From Marasmius tenuissimus (lineage: Eukaryota > Basidiomycota > Agaricomycetes > Agaricales > Marasmiaceae): a DNA stretch of 64,000 nucleotides. Position numbers and translations under genes: made by a program. The notes under the pieces were generated by a model that saw nothing but the letters and a program-made list of their open reading frames with translations, was not told where the DNA came from and did not search any database. The first letter of the stretch is position 1, and every line of letters starts with the position of its first letter. The stretch is from the NCBI GenBank assembly GCA_029532415.1, contig JAQOTA010000064.1, forward strand, positions 806,001 through 870,000. Direction: 5' to 3'. Positions 1-13,100 of this stretch are shown in pieces.

Positions 1-1540
1 AGACAACGGAACCTGGAAATTTTTGACGCAACTCTGACCCGAATGAGCTCACTGTAAGCAATATGGGTGGCAGCAGGACAATAAATTACAATTGGTTGCT
101 CAAGATTGGTCTGTATGCTGTATGCTTAATCACCTCACAAGCTGGACCGTTAACGGCACTCTCCCTACCTGGTCTTCTCTCCAGTCCTTGCCGTCGTTCT
201 CTGTCTTCTATAATTCATTCCACCTCCGTACCGTGCGCCGAAACTTCTCCCAGATAACTTTTCATCTGCAAGCCACTACGGGGACCAAGAATTGGTTAGC
301 CTATCTCTCCCTAATGCCGCCTGATCCAACGATGTGCATGCAGCTTTTGGTGAAGGGGTCAAATCGCCCCAACAAGTGTATGATGAGTCGGCGCCAGAAC
401 AAGTATGTCGATCTCGTTATTCAAAGATTTGGATCTTTGCTCGGCACTAAAGAATCGTCTCACAAGAACACATTCACCTATGCTTCATTACGACGCTCTT
501 AGGTGTGACGACGCGATCCTTTCTAACGTCTTCATCCTCTCTAGTGGTATTGGGTATGGGGGCAAGATCTCACCAGTTCGAGTCTCGAAGGGACGGGGAG
601 TGATAGGTATTTGTGATCCTGTCTTTACTTCTTTGACCTCGCCAGCTCGTCGTCTCGTTTCTAGATCTGCTGGCGTTTACCAAACGTTACCCCGTACCCC
701 GGGCGCTCTTGCCTTCAAAGTACTCTCACTTGAACGAGAAGGAGCTGTAGGGCAGAGAAACTCGATTGGTCCATGAGAGTCAGGTGGCCGAGCAATCGTA
801 CAACGTGACGTTGAGCTGCTTTCTCGATTTGGCTTAGGCACTAACAGCACGACGCCACAATCAGTGCGTGTTCTGTCCACGTTCAGGATATTTCGGATAG
901 TTCTATACCAATTATCTCTCGTGGCTATGTTCTTTCTTCGGACGAATCATTCTGTCACCCAATACACCACTCTGTAAGTCTCCATATCTGTGCAAAGTCA
1001 TTCTATATAGAACCGGTGTTGATCGCTAGATAGAAATTGGAAGTTCCTCCCGAGCTTGGCCTCTCCTGCGGCATTGATGATCGATGTCAAAGATTCATGA
1101 ACTACAGCTCCAAACTCGATACTTTGTATCGCCATTCGTGTACCTAAGTCTCTTTCTACCTGATTACATTGCTACTAATTTCAACTCTCTGCCGAACTTC
1201 CAGGTTCGCCACTTTGCCGAGTACGTTCTCACAAAAACGTGTATCGGGAATGTATGATCGGCGATCCCGCATGCTATAATGGCTTGTTGAATGTCGAACC
1301 GTTAGCGATCATCGCAATGTTACATTTGGGAACAAGGTTTACTGTGCATGGCTTCGCCATTTCAATCGACAATCATCCAGAAAAAGTGTCCGATCATGGG
1401 TACTCAACGTTGTGGCGTTCAAGGGCGCTAAAAGAGCTCACGTGTAGGCAACGAGGCTGAGAAGCAGACGGTCACATATATGTGCGACGTCGTGGCCTTG
1501 CTTCTCGGTCCCTTTCCCCCTTAGCCTCCATCACTCAACA
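1..1540. other. Repeat-derived upstream region of copy A, no supported gene
   Basis: No convincing gene here. Bases about 680-860 resemble segments at about 8130-8300 and 59720-59890; all share a run around CCCCGGGCGC and GGGGCAGAG/TAGGGCAGAG. Bases about 1230-1500 resemble the regions upstream of copies B (16820-17160) and D (61180-61560). The family was therefore duplicated together with roughly 1 kb of 5' flank. Confidence 0.5.
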
Positions 1541-4500
1541 ATGGCTTCCAGCTTCTTTGCAGGTGCCACAAATACGAAAATTGGTCCCGGGAGTAGCTTC
1601 CAAAATGTCGAAGGGGATGTCCACCACCACTACGATGCGACCTACCAAAAGGAAGAGGAGAATCGAGTCATGGTACGTCCCGAACCCTCTAATGGATGAA
1701 TTGACTCAAAACGTGCATTTTTCAGCCTAGACAAAAACGGTATAGGGAGGTTTTTGAGGGTGATGTTCTAGTTGGAAAGCAAACTTGGTCGCAGGAGATG
1801 GAGGTTGTGATCAGGGAGAGGGAACCTCTGACGGACAGCGTGTCATTTCGGGACGGTGGAGAAACAAGAATCGCAGTGGTGAAGAGGTTTCACACCGCCA
1901 CACTATATCCACACAGTTACATGGTTACAGTGATGACTTTCGAGCCAAAAGAAAAGAGGGATAGGGAAACTACACGTCTGGTGAGTAGAATCTTGACTAG
2001 CTATTGAACATTGGAATGACATTCAGTTCTTTAGCTGTGGGAAGAGCTCTATAAGGCCCTTTCTGCTCACAGGTAAGACCCAAGTTGGTTCAGGTGGGTT
2101 TGTCACCTCAAAAGGCAAGCCTAGGACACGGCAAGTTGTTCAGATGTTGGGATTGATGACGGCAGAGATGCCGACTTTCATCTTGCATGAAGGTGCGAAG
2201 GCTCTTGTAACTGGGCTAGTACTTTGGGCTCACATCTCGAGGTTCCCAGAATTAGTGAATGGAGACGAGTTTGCATATCAATATTTTTACACACAGCGCC
2301 TTGTGTTTGACTACCTTCTCTATACCAAGGTAAGTGTTTTAACCTGTGTCCAAACATCTCTAAAAGTGCCTTCAGGAAGTCGCAATATCCACGCTCTGTG
2401 CCGACAAATCACTGAGGATTTCGGTGAGTTGGCTATTCCGAGTTTTGGCGAGCTAAAAATAGCACAACAGGTTTCGTCTGAGTGGGAGGATTGGACATTC
2501 AATCTCAAAACACGGACTTGGCACTACGACGCCTCCACCTCCATTGAGCAACCAGATGGATACTACTCCTCTGCACCAACCCCACTTCCTGAAGGGCCTC
2601 TTCCCGAACTTGATGCCAAGTCGATCACCACCTACTTCGAGAATGCTTTCGGTGACTTTGTGTACCTGATTGCGTCATTGGGGGGAATAACGCCACTATA
2701 CCTGCCAGATTATGGGCAATACGGCCGATTGACATTCGGAGCTGTCGTCGAATGGAGAGGGGTTATTCTCGCCCACTTCCCTTCCATTCCACGTCCCAAG
2801 TGGTGTTTCGAGAATCGGACCCACAACATCGACGTCGGTTATTCTGAGAAAGGTGGGTATGTTTCCTATTCATCCCCTCCTCTTCTAACCTGACTAGTCC
2901 CTTCACGCGTTGACTTTACCTTCCATGATACCCACAACACCCGACTCAACCTATACTTCTCGATGCGCCTTCCATTGGAGGACCAAAGTCGACTCCGCGC
3001 CGCATACCTTTGCCAGTCCGATAAGGATAGCGACTGGGCAACATGTACGTGCCCCACAAATTTTTGTCCTCATTGGCATATTCACGTCCCTCTGATATCA
3101 TGTTCCAGGTTTCATCGATGAAATCGGATTTTCCATCGCTGGCGACTTCTCACGTCGTTTGAAAACCTGTCCCGCACCCGCGTACCTCTTTGTTCCCCCC
3201 CTACACGTCGAGTACATCGACAGAATGTACTGTATAACCCATCCCCTTCCTGACCCGATATTCTACTGGTCATGGGATCCAAAAGGAAAGACCGTGATCT
3301 CAGAGTTAGATTGGGAGCAGTCTGGAATACCTCAGCTGGAAGTTGAGACGTGGGTTGGGTCATATTGGGAGGATGAGGAATATAGATTGATCAAGAGTCA
3401 CTTGCACACCAAAAACTATGAAATTGATGGGAAGCAGTACGCTCAAGATCACGGGTATCCCGAGTTGATATGGGGTACGTACCGTCCACTGTCTGTAATT
3501 TGTCGAACATAATTTAGTTTTTGGTTCAGGTGATCCCCATGCTCGAAGGATCGTGGAGCTGGAGGACACGGACAGCGATGAAGACTTGGAAAACTCGAAT
3601 CAGTATGGGGACTCGGAGGAATTGGATGAATCTTGCTCTTCAATTTCTCAGCCAGCATACCCGTCAACCTCCTTATTCGTGGATCTACCTGTGGAACGTG
3701 TGCTGGCCTACACGGGAGGACAAGGTACGTGTGGTCTATACTTGTCACATGCATACCCTGGTTAACGTTTGAACTCGAGTCTTAGATACTCGTCATGAAA
3801 CCAGCGTGCAAAACTCTGTGGAAGAGACACGCCGCGTCAGAGGACAACACTCCACAGTGCAGGAAACCAGAGGTCAATCAAATACATCAAAGAATGTTAT
3901 TCAGAGACTTACCCCATCTAAGCGGTTAGCCTCATTTCCACGCACTCACACCCATTATCTCACCAACCTTTCTCAGGTTTCCAACCTCTCTGTCCAACTC
4001 GGAAAACAAGGATCCCAAATCATCCGAGCAGGAAACCACCAGAGAAACGGTTGACTCTTGTGGTGATACCTCTACACGACCGACACGGTAAATATCGTTC
4101 CCTATTTCAAATAGACTCCATTAAACTTCTCGACCAGTTCTCAGACACCGAGAGAAGCGATTGCTGGGTTCAACGCACAGACCCAACGTTCATCTCGAGA
4201 GTCTGAATGGAAGACGATGGGGTCACTCGGAGAAAAGACTCCCGGGGTTGGCGCAAGGCAATACGTTCAAGACCATGGCTATTGTGAGTTAAGATTCGGT
4301 GCCCACCAGTCATCTCGAGCTCAGAGCTCATCTCGATACTTGTGTTAGGCGTCTCTCGCGAAGGAGAAATGGAGGAGCTGGACGACTCAGATGGCGCATA
4401 TTGGTCTACTGAATCAGGAATAGAGAACAAGCCGGACGATGAAGGCCTATCACTGTCAACATTCTCAGGAGTCGATGCAACCCGTGATTGGGAAGGAACG

Positions 4501-4738
4501 ACACGGTTACATGTGGAGGAAAAGGAGAGTTCAACTGCAACGTATTTGGCCCAATTCCTTGAGATTGAAACGGATGGCACTGGTACGAGTCACCTTGACC
4601 TTTCATCCTTGCTCGAATCTGACCGAATAACCGTTTGCAGGCGACGCATCCTCACAGCGAAATCAGTACAAAACAATGGCTTCTGTGAGCCCGACCGGCG
4701 CAGATCAATGGGAATTCCTTGTGAATGAAGATTTGTAG
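1541..4738 (+). CDS. Copy A: intact 14-exon member of an agaricomycete repeated protein family, function unknown (831 aa)
   Basis: I can splice a continuous 2496-nt frame from ATG 1541 to TAG 4736-4738. Exons: 1541-1672, 1726-1980, 2035-2072, 2125-2329, 2376-2423, 2471-2852, 2898-3044, 3109-3474, 3530-3724, 3786-3924, 3977-4087, 4138-4283, 4349-4582, 4641-4738. All introns are GT-AG and 45-66 nt. The N-terminus carries IGPGSSFQNVEGDVHHHY (about residues 14-31), a leader I have seen on many agaricomycete proteins. A globular region with RYREVFEGDV and VVKRFHTATLYPHSY follows, then a core (YLIASLGG, LTFGAVVEW, YLFVPPL, YWSWDPKG, GKQYAQDHGYPELIWG) and a low-complexity acidic tail. The QYAQDHGY motif recurs as QYVQDHGY before exon 13, so the tail contains an internal duplication. 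No signal peptide or membrane helix is seen. The alignable copies B, C and D support the same splice sites. Biochemical role: none assignable. Confidence 0.8.
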
Positions 4739-7700
4739 ACTGCTTGTAGTAGCTCTCATTCTCGCGGGTCCGAAATCTTGTCTATAAAGTTCATCTTAAG
4801 TTGCGACTCGTTTGCTTCCCTTTTCATTTGAAACACGACATACAACTAGTCCATGATTTGTAGCTTAATGGTACCCCTTGCGATGCCTGTTCTCTATTGA
4901 CGGACCCCGAGAGGATCTGCTCGACTGATGCCTCTTGATTTTGACCCGACGAATTCAAAGTGACCATACAGAAAGATCCTTATCTCAAGTTCACGCATCG
5001 AGATGTAAAAATCTGGCCAGATCGGGGGGAAAGACAGATCAAAGCGAACACCCTTTACCGAGATTGGGCGACATACTTTCAACATTTGGGCGGCCTGTCC
5101 CCTGGTGTTAACTATTTTCCTAGCCATATACCGACTGGGATCGCGAGTGTAGGTGAAGGAGTACTCAGATAACTCGGAGGGACGTGTTCTGAAGGCAACG
5201 GGATGACTTCCGAGACATAGGTACTATCTACAACCAGGGGTTAATTAAATCGCGAGGAGGCTACGAACAGATGAGGGATGTGTTGAGTTTCAATTGGATT
5301 CTCCTTCCTTGGTCAGATTTCCAATAGCAGCGAGCAGCTTACAAACAGTTATTCTCTTTCTTGACTCTGAAGTAGTTCTTTGTGTGAACACTTGGCGTTT
5401 CAAGTTGTCGACTCGGCGTTTAAAAGCACAATGATCCGTAACCAATGAGCCAATCTACATGACCCGTAAGCTTTATTCTCACCGTCAACGGACTTTGAGA
5501 ATCTCGAGGTCACTCTCTGATGACCAATAATGAGTCCGAATTGTAAAGATGATCTCTACAGCCCGGAAGACTCAATCTTACGCCCCTCCATGTACGGTTC
5601 TGAGCTGTAGACAATTCACTTCAGTCCAGGTAATACGCAGTCAATAAAGGCACCAAAAGGCCATGACCATGACGTTCTGCCTCGAATCTATGTGCAAGGA
5701 TGCCAAGCAGAAGGCGTACTTTAGATGGAAATGATTATATTCCGCCTCATCAGAACGACTTTCATGAGGATTTCGGAGGACGGCGTGTGCTGTAAGTCAC
5801 TCGTTTCTACCGGTAGGTCCTGACAATGACCGTAGAGGGTGTGTAAAGTAGAGTCCGGAACGTTGATCATCTGTGAGCTGTACCTTTGGGGTCTCCACGG
5901 TCGGTCAGATAAGAATACTGAAGGTCTTGCGCATGCACGAAAATTAAGCTTTCGAGAGAGTTGTTGGCTAATCACAATTTTGTTAACCTTCGTAACGACT
6001 GGAGTTATGGCACCATCTGATGCTTAACATCAAAGATCGGCGAGCCACAGAGGGTGGTGTCCAGTTGTAACGAGCGCCCCAAAGATGGCACTGTTACGTC
6101 CACTACATGAACCAGCGGCGAACATATCTCTCTATAGTTCTATCTCGCTCACCCGTGGTCGCAAAGCCACATTCCATTTCCGATTACTTGACGTGCGCCG
6201 AATTTTTTTATTCACCTCCGGCACTGCTCAACCGCCAGCTTGCTGGGTGTTTTTTAACACTCTCCCTTTAGTAGCTATCACAGTTAGATGTGCCCGAGTA
6301 GAATTTGCGTTTCAGAAGAGATTCGAGACAGAGGAATTGGCTCAAGTGGCACCACCGGAGATCCATACTAATCGCCAAGGAGACTCGTGAAGCACGAGCG
6401 AGGGTTGTGGAGAGTGAGAGGTTTTAAGAAGACATAGCCGCTCGAGATGCGGGGTACCCACCAAAGTGATATCTAATCTATCGAATAGATATTGGTGGCT
6501 GTACTCGAGCGCGGATGGGATTTGAATTTGAGGATCATATTGAAGACCATGATATCTTTTAGAAATTGTTTCCATAATCTGCATACAATCAGCAGAGATA
6601 GGCTTGAGCAGTTGATGTATATACTCAGACAACCCGCCGGGTACCAACGAACTGTGTCCGGTAGCTTGCATCCGCTCGAGCTTATATGATCCTTGGCTAT
6701 ATATCACTCGACCCCGCAAACTCGGTGCACATCCTTCAATGCCAGACGCCTAGTGACAGCCCTCCACCAACACCCATGATCGATTTCTGGGGCAATGTTC
6801 TGCAGTTTTGCCATAGCCAGCGTGAGTGCCTTCGGTCTTCTGATGTCGCAATCACTCTCAGATACCTTCTACACAGGATTACTAGGGCTTTGTCGAAGCA
6901 AAAAGATATGGGTTCGCTTTCAACATTTGCGCCCCTGGCGGAAGGTATGTTTCCCCCCCCATCGTTTCGGTCACACATTGTCTGACATTGTGTTTGGTCA
7001 AGATTCGCGATATATGCTGAAAGCTTTCGTTCGACTGAATCAAGCACTGAGCCTTGAAGGAGAAAACGTACAACCGAGTCAGTCTAGTTGTGAATGGAAG
7101 TAAGGTGCGTGTCTTTCTGCTTTATCTCATTACCCCATCCTTATATGCTCCTTGGATAGGCAGCTACCCAACACCTCTCGCCATGGTTAGGAAGTACCGC
7201 ACCAATCCGCACGTTCTTGATACTCAAAAGCTTAGCATGGGCAATCTAATTCGATGCACGACCGGGATTTGCACTTTAGTTGCGAGCGCAAAGGTGAATA
7301 CTCCACATACAACCCCCGGGAGATCTTCGTTACCTTTGACGCTTCGGTGAGTCTCCTTGACGAGCTCGGGGAACCATCCAGCTAATATACCCTAGTTCAC
7401 CAATTAAGGACAGTCAGCGAAGCTTCATTGACGGAGACGAGCTGGAACAAGACTCGGTCAACTCCTTGGCTACCAACTGCCTGCTGGGTACGTATCTTGC
7501 TGATCACTTTGGCGTCAATTGGCTCAACGTTGCCGACTCTTTCGCTAGGTATTCCTCAGCCCCGCAAACTGGGTACAAGTCTGGAAAGGCGCCCTTTGCT
7601 AGAGCCAAACTAAGTACGTACATCCTTTTGACAGTTAAACTTCAGTCCCCCTTGTTGATGAGAGTCCGCTCTTTGTAGCTATCATGGGAAGATCATGTCA

Positions 7701-8690
7701 TTGTCCTTTCCTGCACGGAGAAAGGTAGATCGTAAGTAACTGTACGGAATTATCACATTGACAATACATCCACCGTACAATTATTCTTACTCAATTCTCC
7801 TCGGCGTACCGTCATTGAGGTATCGTCGCTTCATCGACGACCATGGTCATCCCCGACTGCACGGGTTTCAGTTATATATATAACCGGACCTACGTTTGGC
7901 CCTGAGATTGTAGTTTGCCTCGCCGTGACGGTGTAATGACATCTTAGTGGTGATGTAGCTCACCTGGGCGAGCAGTGGTCAGTACAGAGTTCCCGAATCT
8001 CACCTGAATCTTTCTCTTCGTTTCCAACGCTCCTAGCAATGCTTATTAGCGTCCTCGTTTAGTTTCTATCAAGATTTCGCGACCAACATTCACGAAAAGG
8101 AACAGTACTCCGATTTTTTTGATCTCTGTATCCCGGGCGCCTTGCGCTCTTGCCTTCAAGGTTCTCACGAAAAATGCTGTGGGGCAGAGAAGTTTCGTCG
8201 CTGCTCGACGTTGTGATTGAGCGGCCGTGAGTTCATTTGTGTGCTCAATCTAGCTTAGGGTACTGAGATCATAGTGCCACAATCAGAGTGTGTTCTGATA
8301 TCTGCGTCTCTCGGTGGGCGGTGAATCACTTTACGTGTAGAAAGTAGTTATCCGAAGCGGTGCCAGCTCAGTAGAAAGAGAACTTTCCCTTGAGAGCTCC
8401 ACCTGGGTGAATAGCACCCCTCTTGCTGCGTCGATACTCGCTGTCGACAGCTCGTGAATCAGAGCACCAGAACATGATACTGTGTATTACCATCTACAAA
8501 TGAAAGTTTATCGTTGATCTCGGAGTTTTCAAGTTGGCCGCACATGTTTACGGTGACTGTATCACCGGCGGTCCCACATGTTGTTGGCTTGAGAACTAGG
8601 ATCGAGAAACGAGGTTTACTACGCAACCTTTCATTCTGATCGATCCCTTGGGTAACTACGCTTCAATTTGGCGCTCCTTGTGAGCGATCA
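4739..8690. other. Decayed repeat region, no supported gene
   Basis: No closed gene model found. Bases about 6580-6800 are similar to about 53460-53680 (shared GCTTATATGATCCTTGG-like and CCCCGCAAACTCGGTGCA-like stretches), so this is a dispersed repeat. A short spliced fragment with MIDFWGNVLQFCHSQ starts near 6777 but runs into stops. Bases about 8130-8300 repeat the far-upstream flank of copies A and D, and are probably the distant flank of copy B, separated from it by the element at 8.7-16.7 kb. Confidence 0.45.
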
Positions 8691-8756
8691 GTGACCCATT
8701 GTGGTCAGTAGACGAGTACTCTCGTAGATACTATGGGTGCATGACGGGCATAGAGA

Positions 8757-8965
8757 AAAGTCCGTGACGAGGTCAGTGACAGCCCAATCCGTGTATGGTC
8801 CGTATAGGATCCGTGTAAGGTCCGTGTAAAGTCCGTGTAGGGTCCGTGTATAGTCCGTGTTTGTCCTCGTGAGATACATGTAGGGTCAGTGTAGGGTCAG
8901 TGTCGACTATCGGGTCAGTGTCGACTATCGCATCAGTGTTTGATCAGTGTTTGATCAGTGTTCGA
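8757..8965. repeat. GTCCGTGT / GTCAGTGT tandem array, left subterminal
   Basis: Roughly 10-11-base units (GGTCCGTGTA, then GGGTCAGTGT, then GATCAGTGTTT) are arrayed with drift. The same units occur at 15849-16200 and 16548-16628, that is, at the other end of the GCM element. They are probably subterminal transposase-binding repeats. Confidence 0.7.
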
Positions 8966-10117
8966 CCAAGACAGGGACGGTATAAAATTAGTTTAGTCAA
9001 TGATCCGTGGCCTCTTGTTTAGCCGTAGACATGTTCAAGAACGGGTTCTGACTTGTGCATATGACTGCCATTTGGCATCGATGTGAAAGTATGGCACACC
9101 TGTACTCAACAACCTACGTTCCCAAGTCCAAAACTCAGGCTCTAGGGGTGGAACGATGAAGCCAAATGAAGGTGGATACCTCATTCGGGCTTAGATCTTA
9201 ATGCCTCGGCTAATAATAGACACCCAGTTGAAGTGTTCGACGTGATACTGATCGGTCGCTGCCGCCACTTTTCTGTGTGGAGCTACAATAGCTGGTGAAC
9301 CTACAAGTTTCGCCAGCTGGGCCCGCAAAAGATGTTCCAACGCGTCCTTCCACGTACAACTAACCTCACCAGAATCTCGATGGATTGAAGTGAGCGAGGA
9401 AACATAGGTTTTGGTCGACTTGCAATTCAGGGATATCATATTGTGGAGGCTAAGACTCTTGGAGATATCAACTGAATGAAGATAACCTAGGGTGAGTAGA
9501 CTTCGTACTCCTCTCATTGTTTTTCCCTCTTCTTTCTTTCGTCCCCTCACTCGACGCGTACTTATTCTGGTAGGTCTCTAGGAGTTTTGGGGTTGTGAAT
9601 CGGGATTCCCACTGAAAGTGTGACATGAAGCAGGAAGTCGCCAAGCCCCTTTGCTTTGTCAACAACTGGTGTTCAGATTGGTTCAAAGCCATCTGAGGAT
9701 ACGACTTGACAAATTGTCAGTCACTCATTCTCAACCTGACCAATTGTCGGTTATCTTTTCCAAAAGTGCCCGTACTCAACATTACCATGTTTGATCGCCT
9801 TGTGAGCGTTATATTCATAATGTTCGGTTCCTAAATTCACTATCGTGACTCTAAGAAGCGCGCGGTCCAGGTATTATTTGGTTACGAGACTCAAAACAAC
9901 GCGAAACGAAAGCGTCAAATCAAGCCAAAGACTCCCAGCTTTCGACTTGTTTCACGTCTTGGTTCGACCTCGAGAACCGCCAAGAGCAAGTCAACAGTTG
10001 GTTACGACAGTGATAGTTCCCTCGGTGTGTTAGTTGCTATAATATTGCCACAGAGATACTTAGCAGAACATATATGACATAGATGAGCGCCCGAATAAGA
10101 GGACCCGGTTCACCGAT

Positions 10118-13100
10118 ATGTTCAAATCACCTCAAAGAGAGTCCACCGATGGGTTTGAACCAAGGCCTACTGTACGCCCCCAGTCTACGCCTGTCAAAGG
10201 TGTCCCTACATCGTCTGCAGAATTATCTCAATCGATCACTCATATCGGCGAGGCAAGACTAGCTGAACGCACCGAAAATCACAGCGGTCACGGGGAGGTG
10301 ACTGAGATTGAGAAAAACTTTGCTGATCTTTGTGGGGAATGGAATGGGTATCCGGATGGAAGCTTCACAACAAGTCTTACTTGGGAACAATTTCGGGTTT
10401 TGAACGAGTTGAAGGTTGACTGGGCGTATAGCGGGTATGGTCGCCGTAATGTGAAGGGAGAGGCCGACGATGCAGATGATCCCCAATTTGGAAAACGCAG
10501 CTTTCGCGGCTGCCTTGGAATCCTCCAGTGTGATAATCCACACTGTGAGCTGATGGTACGCCCAAAGGTCAAATCGAAACTCCGAAGGGAGCAGGAGGGC
10601 CAGCTGTGCATGTGTAATGAGCAAGATGAGGATAGCGGCGATTTGTTAACGGACTATCGCCTCGCAATCTTTCCATGCCCAAACATAGCCACACTTATCA
10701 AGTGGAAGGAAGGAGTCAAGTACCGAAATGGCTGTGCTCATAACCACCCACCATTCGAGCGCAAAAAGCGGCTATCACCTATCGAGCAGCATCGAGCAGA
10801 CCTCCCCATCAAGGCTAATCCAACCGCCACTGCTTCATCGTTGCGCTCTGGGAATACTGTCACTGGATAATCACTCTTGGATATCTGTCCTGGTCGCTTT
10901 ACTACGGAAGATGTTGTTCGGAATGAGGTGAAGAAGGTTCGAGGTCCCCAATCGTCTTCAGCTGATGACTTTATTGCTCGGTTTGCCGCCTTCCAGCAAG
11001 AATACCCAGACTTCGTCATTGCGGCACACCTCCTGAACGGAATTGCGGTTATCTCGTGCCAAACCGAGTGGATGGCTGAGCGCCTTGCTTGATCAAACAC
11101 TCAAGTTGAAGGGTTCTCTGGATCGGTCACAGATGGTGCACATGGCTGGTTTGCAGTCTCCACATCTATCCTGATCACATCATCTATCTTCAGCCCCACA
11201 ATGCAGCGTTGGGTCCCCGGGATCTATTCATATAGTAATGGAGCGACCGCCATTCATTACGAGTACCACTTTCTGGCTAGTATGCGGTCGGTTCGGGTTA
11301 TGAAAGAGAAGCTCGGACTTGGCCCGATAGTTGACGAGGTCTTTGGTGGTGTACGTTGCAATTACTTTGATTTTCCATCCTCATTCATATGAAGATCACA
11401 CTCTAGACCATGGACTATAGTCAGGCCCAGCTCTTGGGGTCTGATAATGCATTTGTTCGCTTTTTCCTAGAGGACCCGAATGACACCCGGACTGAGGCGG
11501 AGCTACGTGTCGCCACAGCCAAACGCCACCGTGGGTGTGGCTACCATTTTGAGGACCAGATCACCCGGGTTGGCCGAATAATTGCCATTGTTTCTGTAGA
11601 CAAACGGAAGGCTTTTAAGAAGCACGCTCGGTCTCTGAAAACGGCAGGAACATACGACGAACTTCAACGTCGAGCCAATTCATTGATAGCACGATTTCCA
11701 AGGGCTAAACGCTGGGTTCATTGGTGGACTCAGCCACACATTGCAAACATGCTTATTGTGAATAAATCAACGGATTCCAGCGATGCACGTGTTGTACTTC
11801 CGGAGACAACAAACGCTCAGGAGGCCGCCCATTTCAGCATGTACTCCCGACAAGGAAAAAAGCATGAGCTCATTACGGGACTTCAGAAGTGCTATACAAT
11901 TGCTAAGGAACACGAGAAAACTTCATACGCAGTTCAACGTGAGTAAATTCCTGTTACCTAACGTGCCTCGAAATTGACTCCATGCATATAGGTGGGATTC
12001 CATTGTATTATGGAAAGTCCCCACTTCAGCAACGTTTGAAGCTGAAGGATGAAATTCGTCGGACAAAATGTACAAGATCTTCGAAGGCTATTCGGAGGCA
12101 AGCAATAATAAACAAAGAAAAAGCACGCTCTCATCGTCCTCCTGATACAATTGATGCACTCATCCCCAAAAAGCGACGGTACGTGATTAGTTACTCCTTT
12201 GAGCAACGTTCTCTTATGTAATTTCTAGACTATCATTGCGAGCCAAGTCAACGTCTGTTGACAGCCGGAAACCCCTTGTTATTCACCCACGCCTGCTCCG
12301 ATTGCCTGCCATTGAAACCAAGTCTAGCAGCTTAGAGCGTTCAGCTGCGGGATTGCCTCCATCTCCTGCTGTCAAATCTAAGACCCTGCCATCTGCTCAA
12401 ACACGCGAAACTGTTGTTCACCGCCCGAATGCATCGATCATCTCTAACACGTTCCAGATGATAGTTGAGGAAAATACAGGGCGCATGCAGCTGGCAATTG
12501 ACTCAAAGACGAAGAATTTGGTCGGCATACCTTGGCTGAAGAACTCCTGCTGGTTGGACTCACCTCTTGAGGTGCTTTTCTGGGCAGAAATGCGTGACCT
12601 TACTGCACTGCTTCGTCTCTCTACCACCGATGAGGACCAAGATACATCATTACCCATCATACTCATCTTGGCATCTCTTGATGAGCGAAGGCACCTTCTC
12701 CTGTCCAACAAGTCACCCAACGAAATCTCCGAGTTTCTTCGAAACCAAAAAATCGATCTCCGTCGGTACATTATCCAAAACAAGTGGACTGTTGATCAAA
12801 CCGAGGATGCCTACGATACAGACATCTCTTGGTTTGTGCATGCGCTTGCAGACACAAGGCGAGCAGGTAATACCAGCACTGGCAACCATTTTGGAGTACA
12901 CTCCATGACATTCAAATGGTGCACCGGCTCAAACCTTGCTATCTTGGATCAGTCAGACGAGGACGGGCGTATTCAGTTCTCCCATGGACTTCTGTATGAG
13001 ATAGACCGTTCACGTCCTATTCTCAATATCCCTTCCACAGAGTATGACCTCTGTAATGGAAGACTCAGCACATACTTTCAGCGCCATATAACAAGTTTCA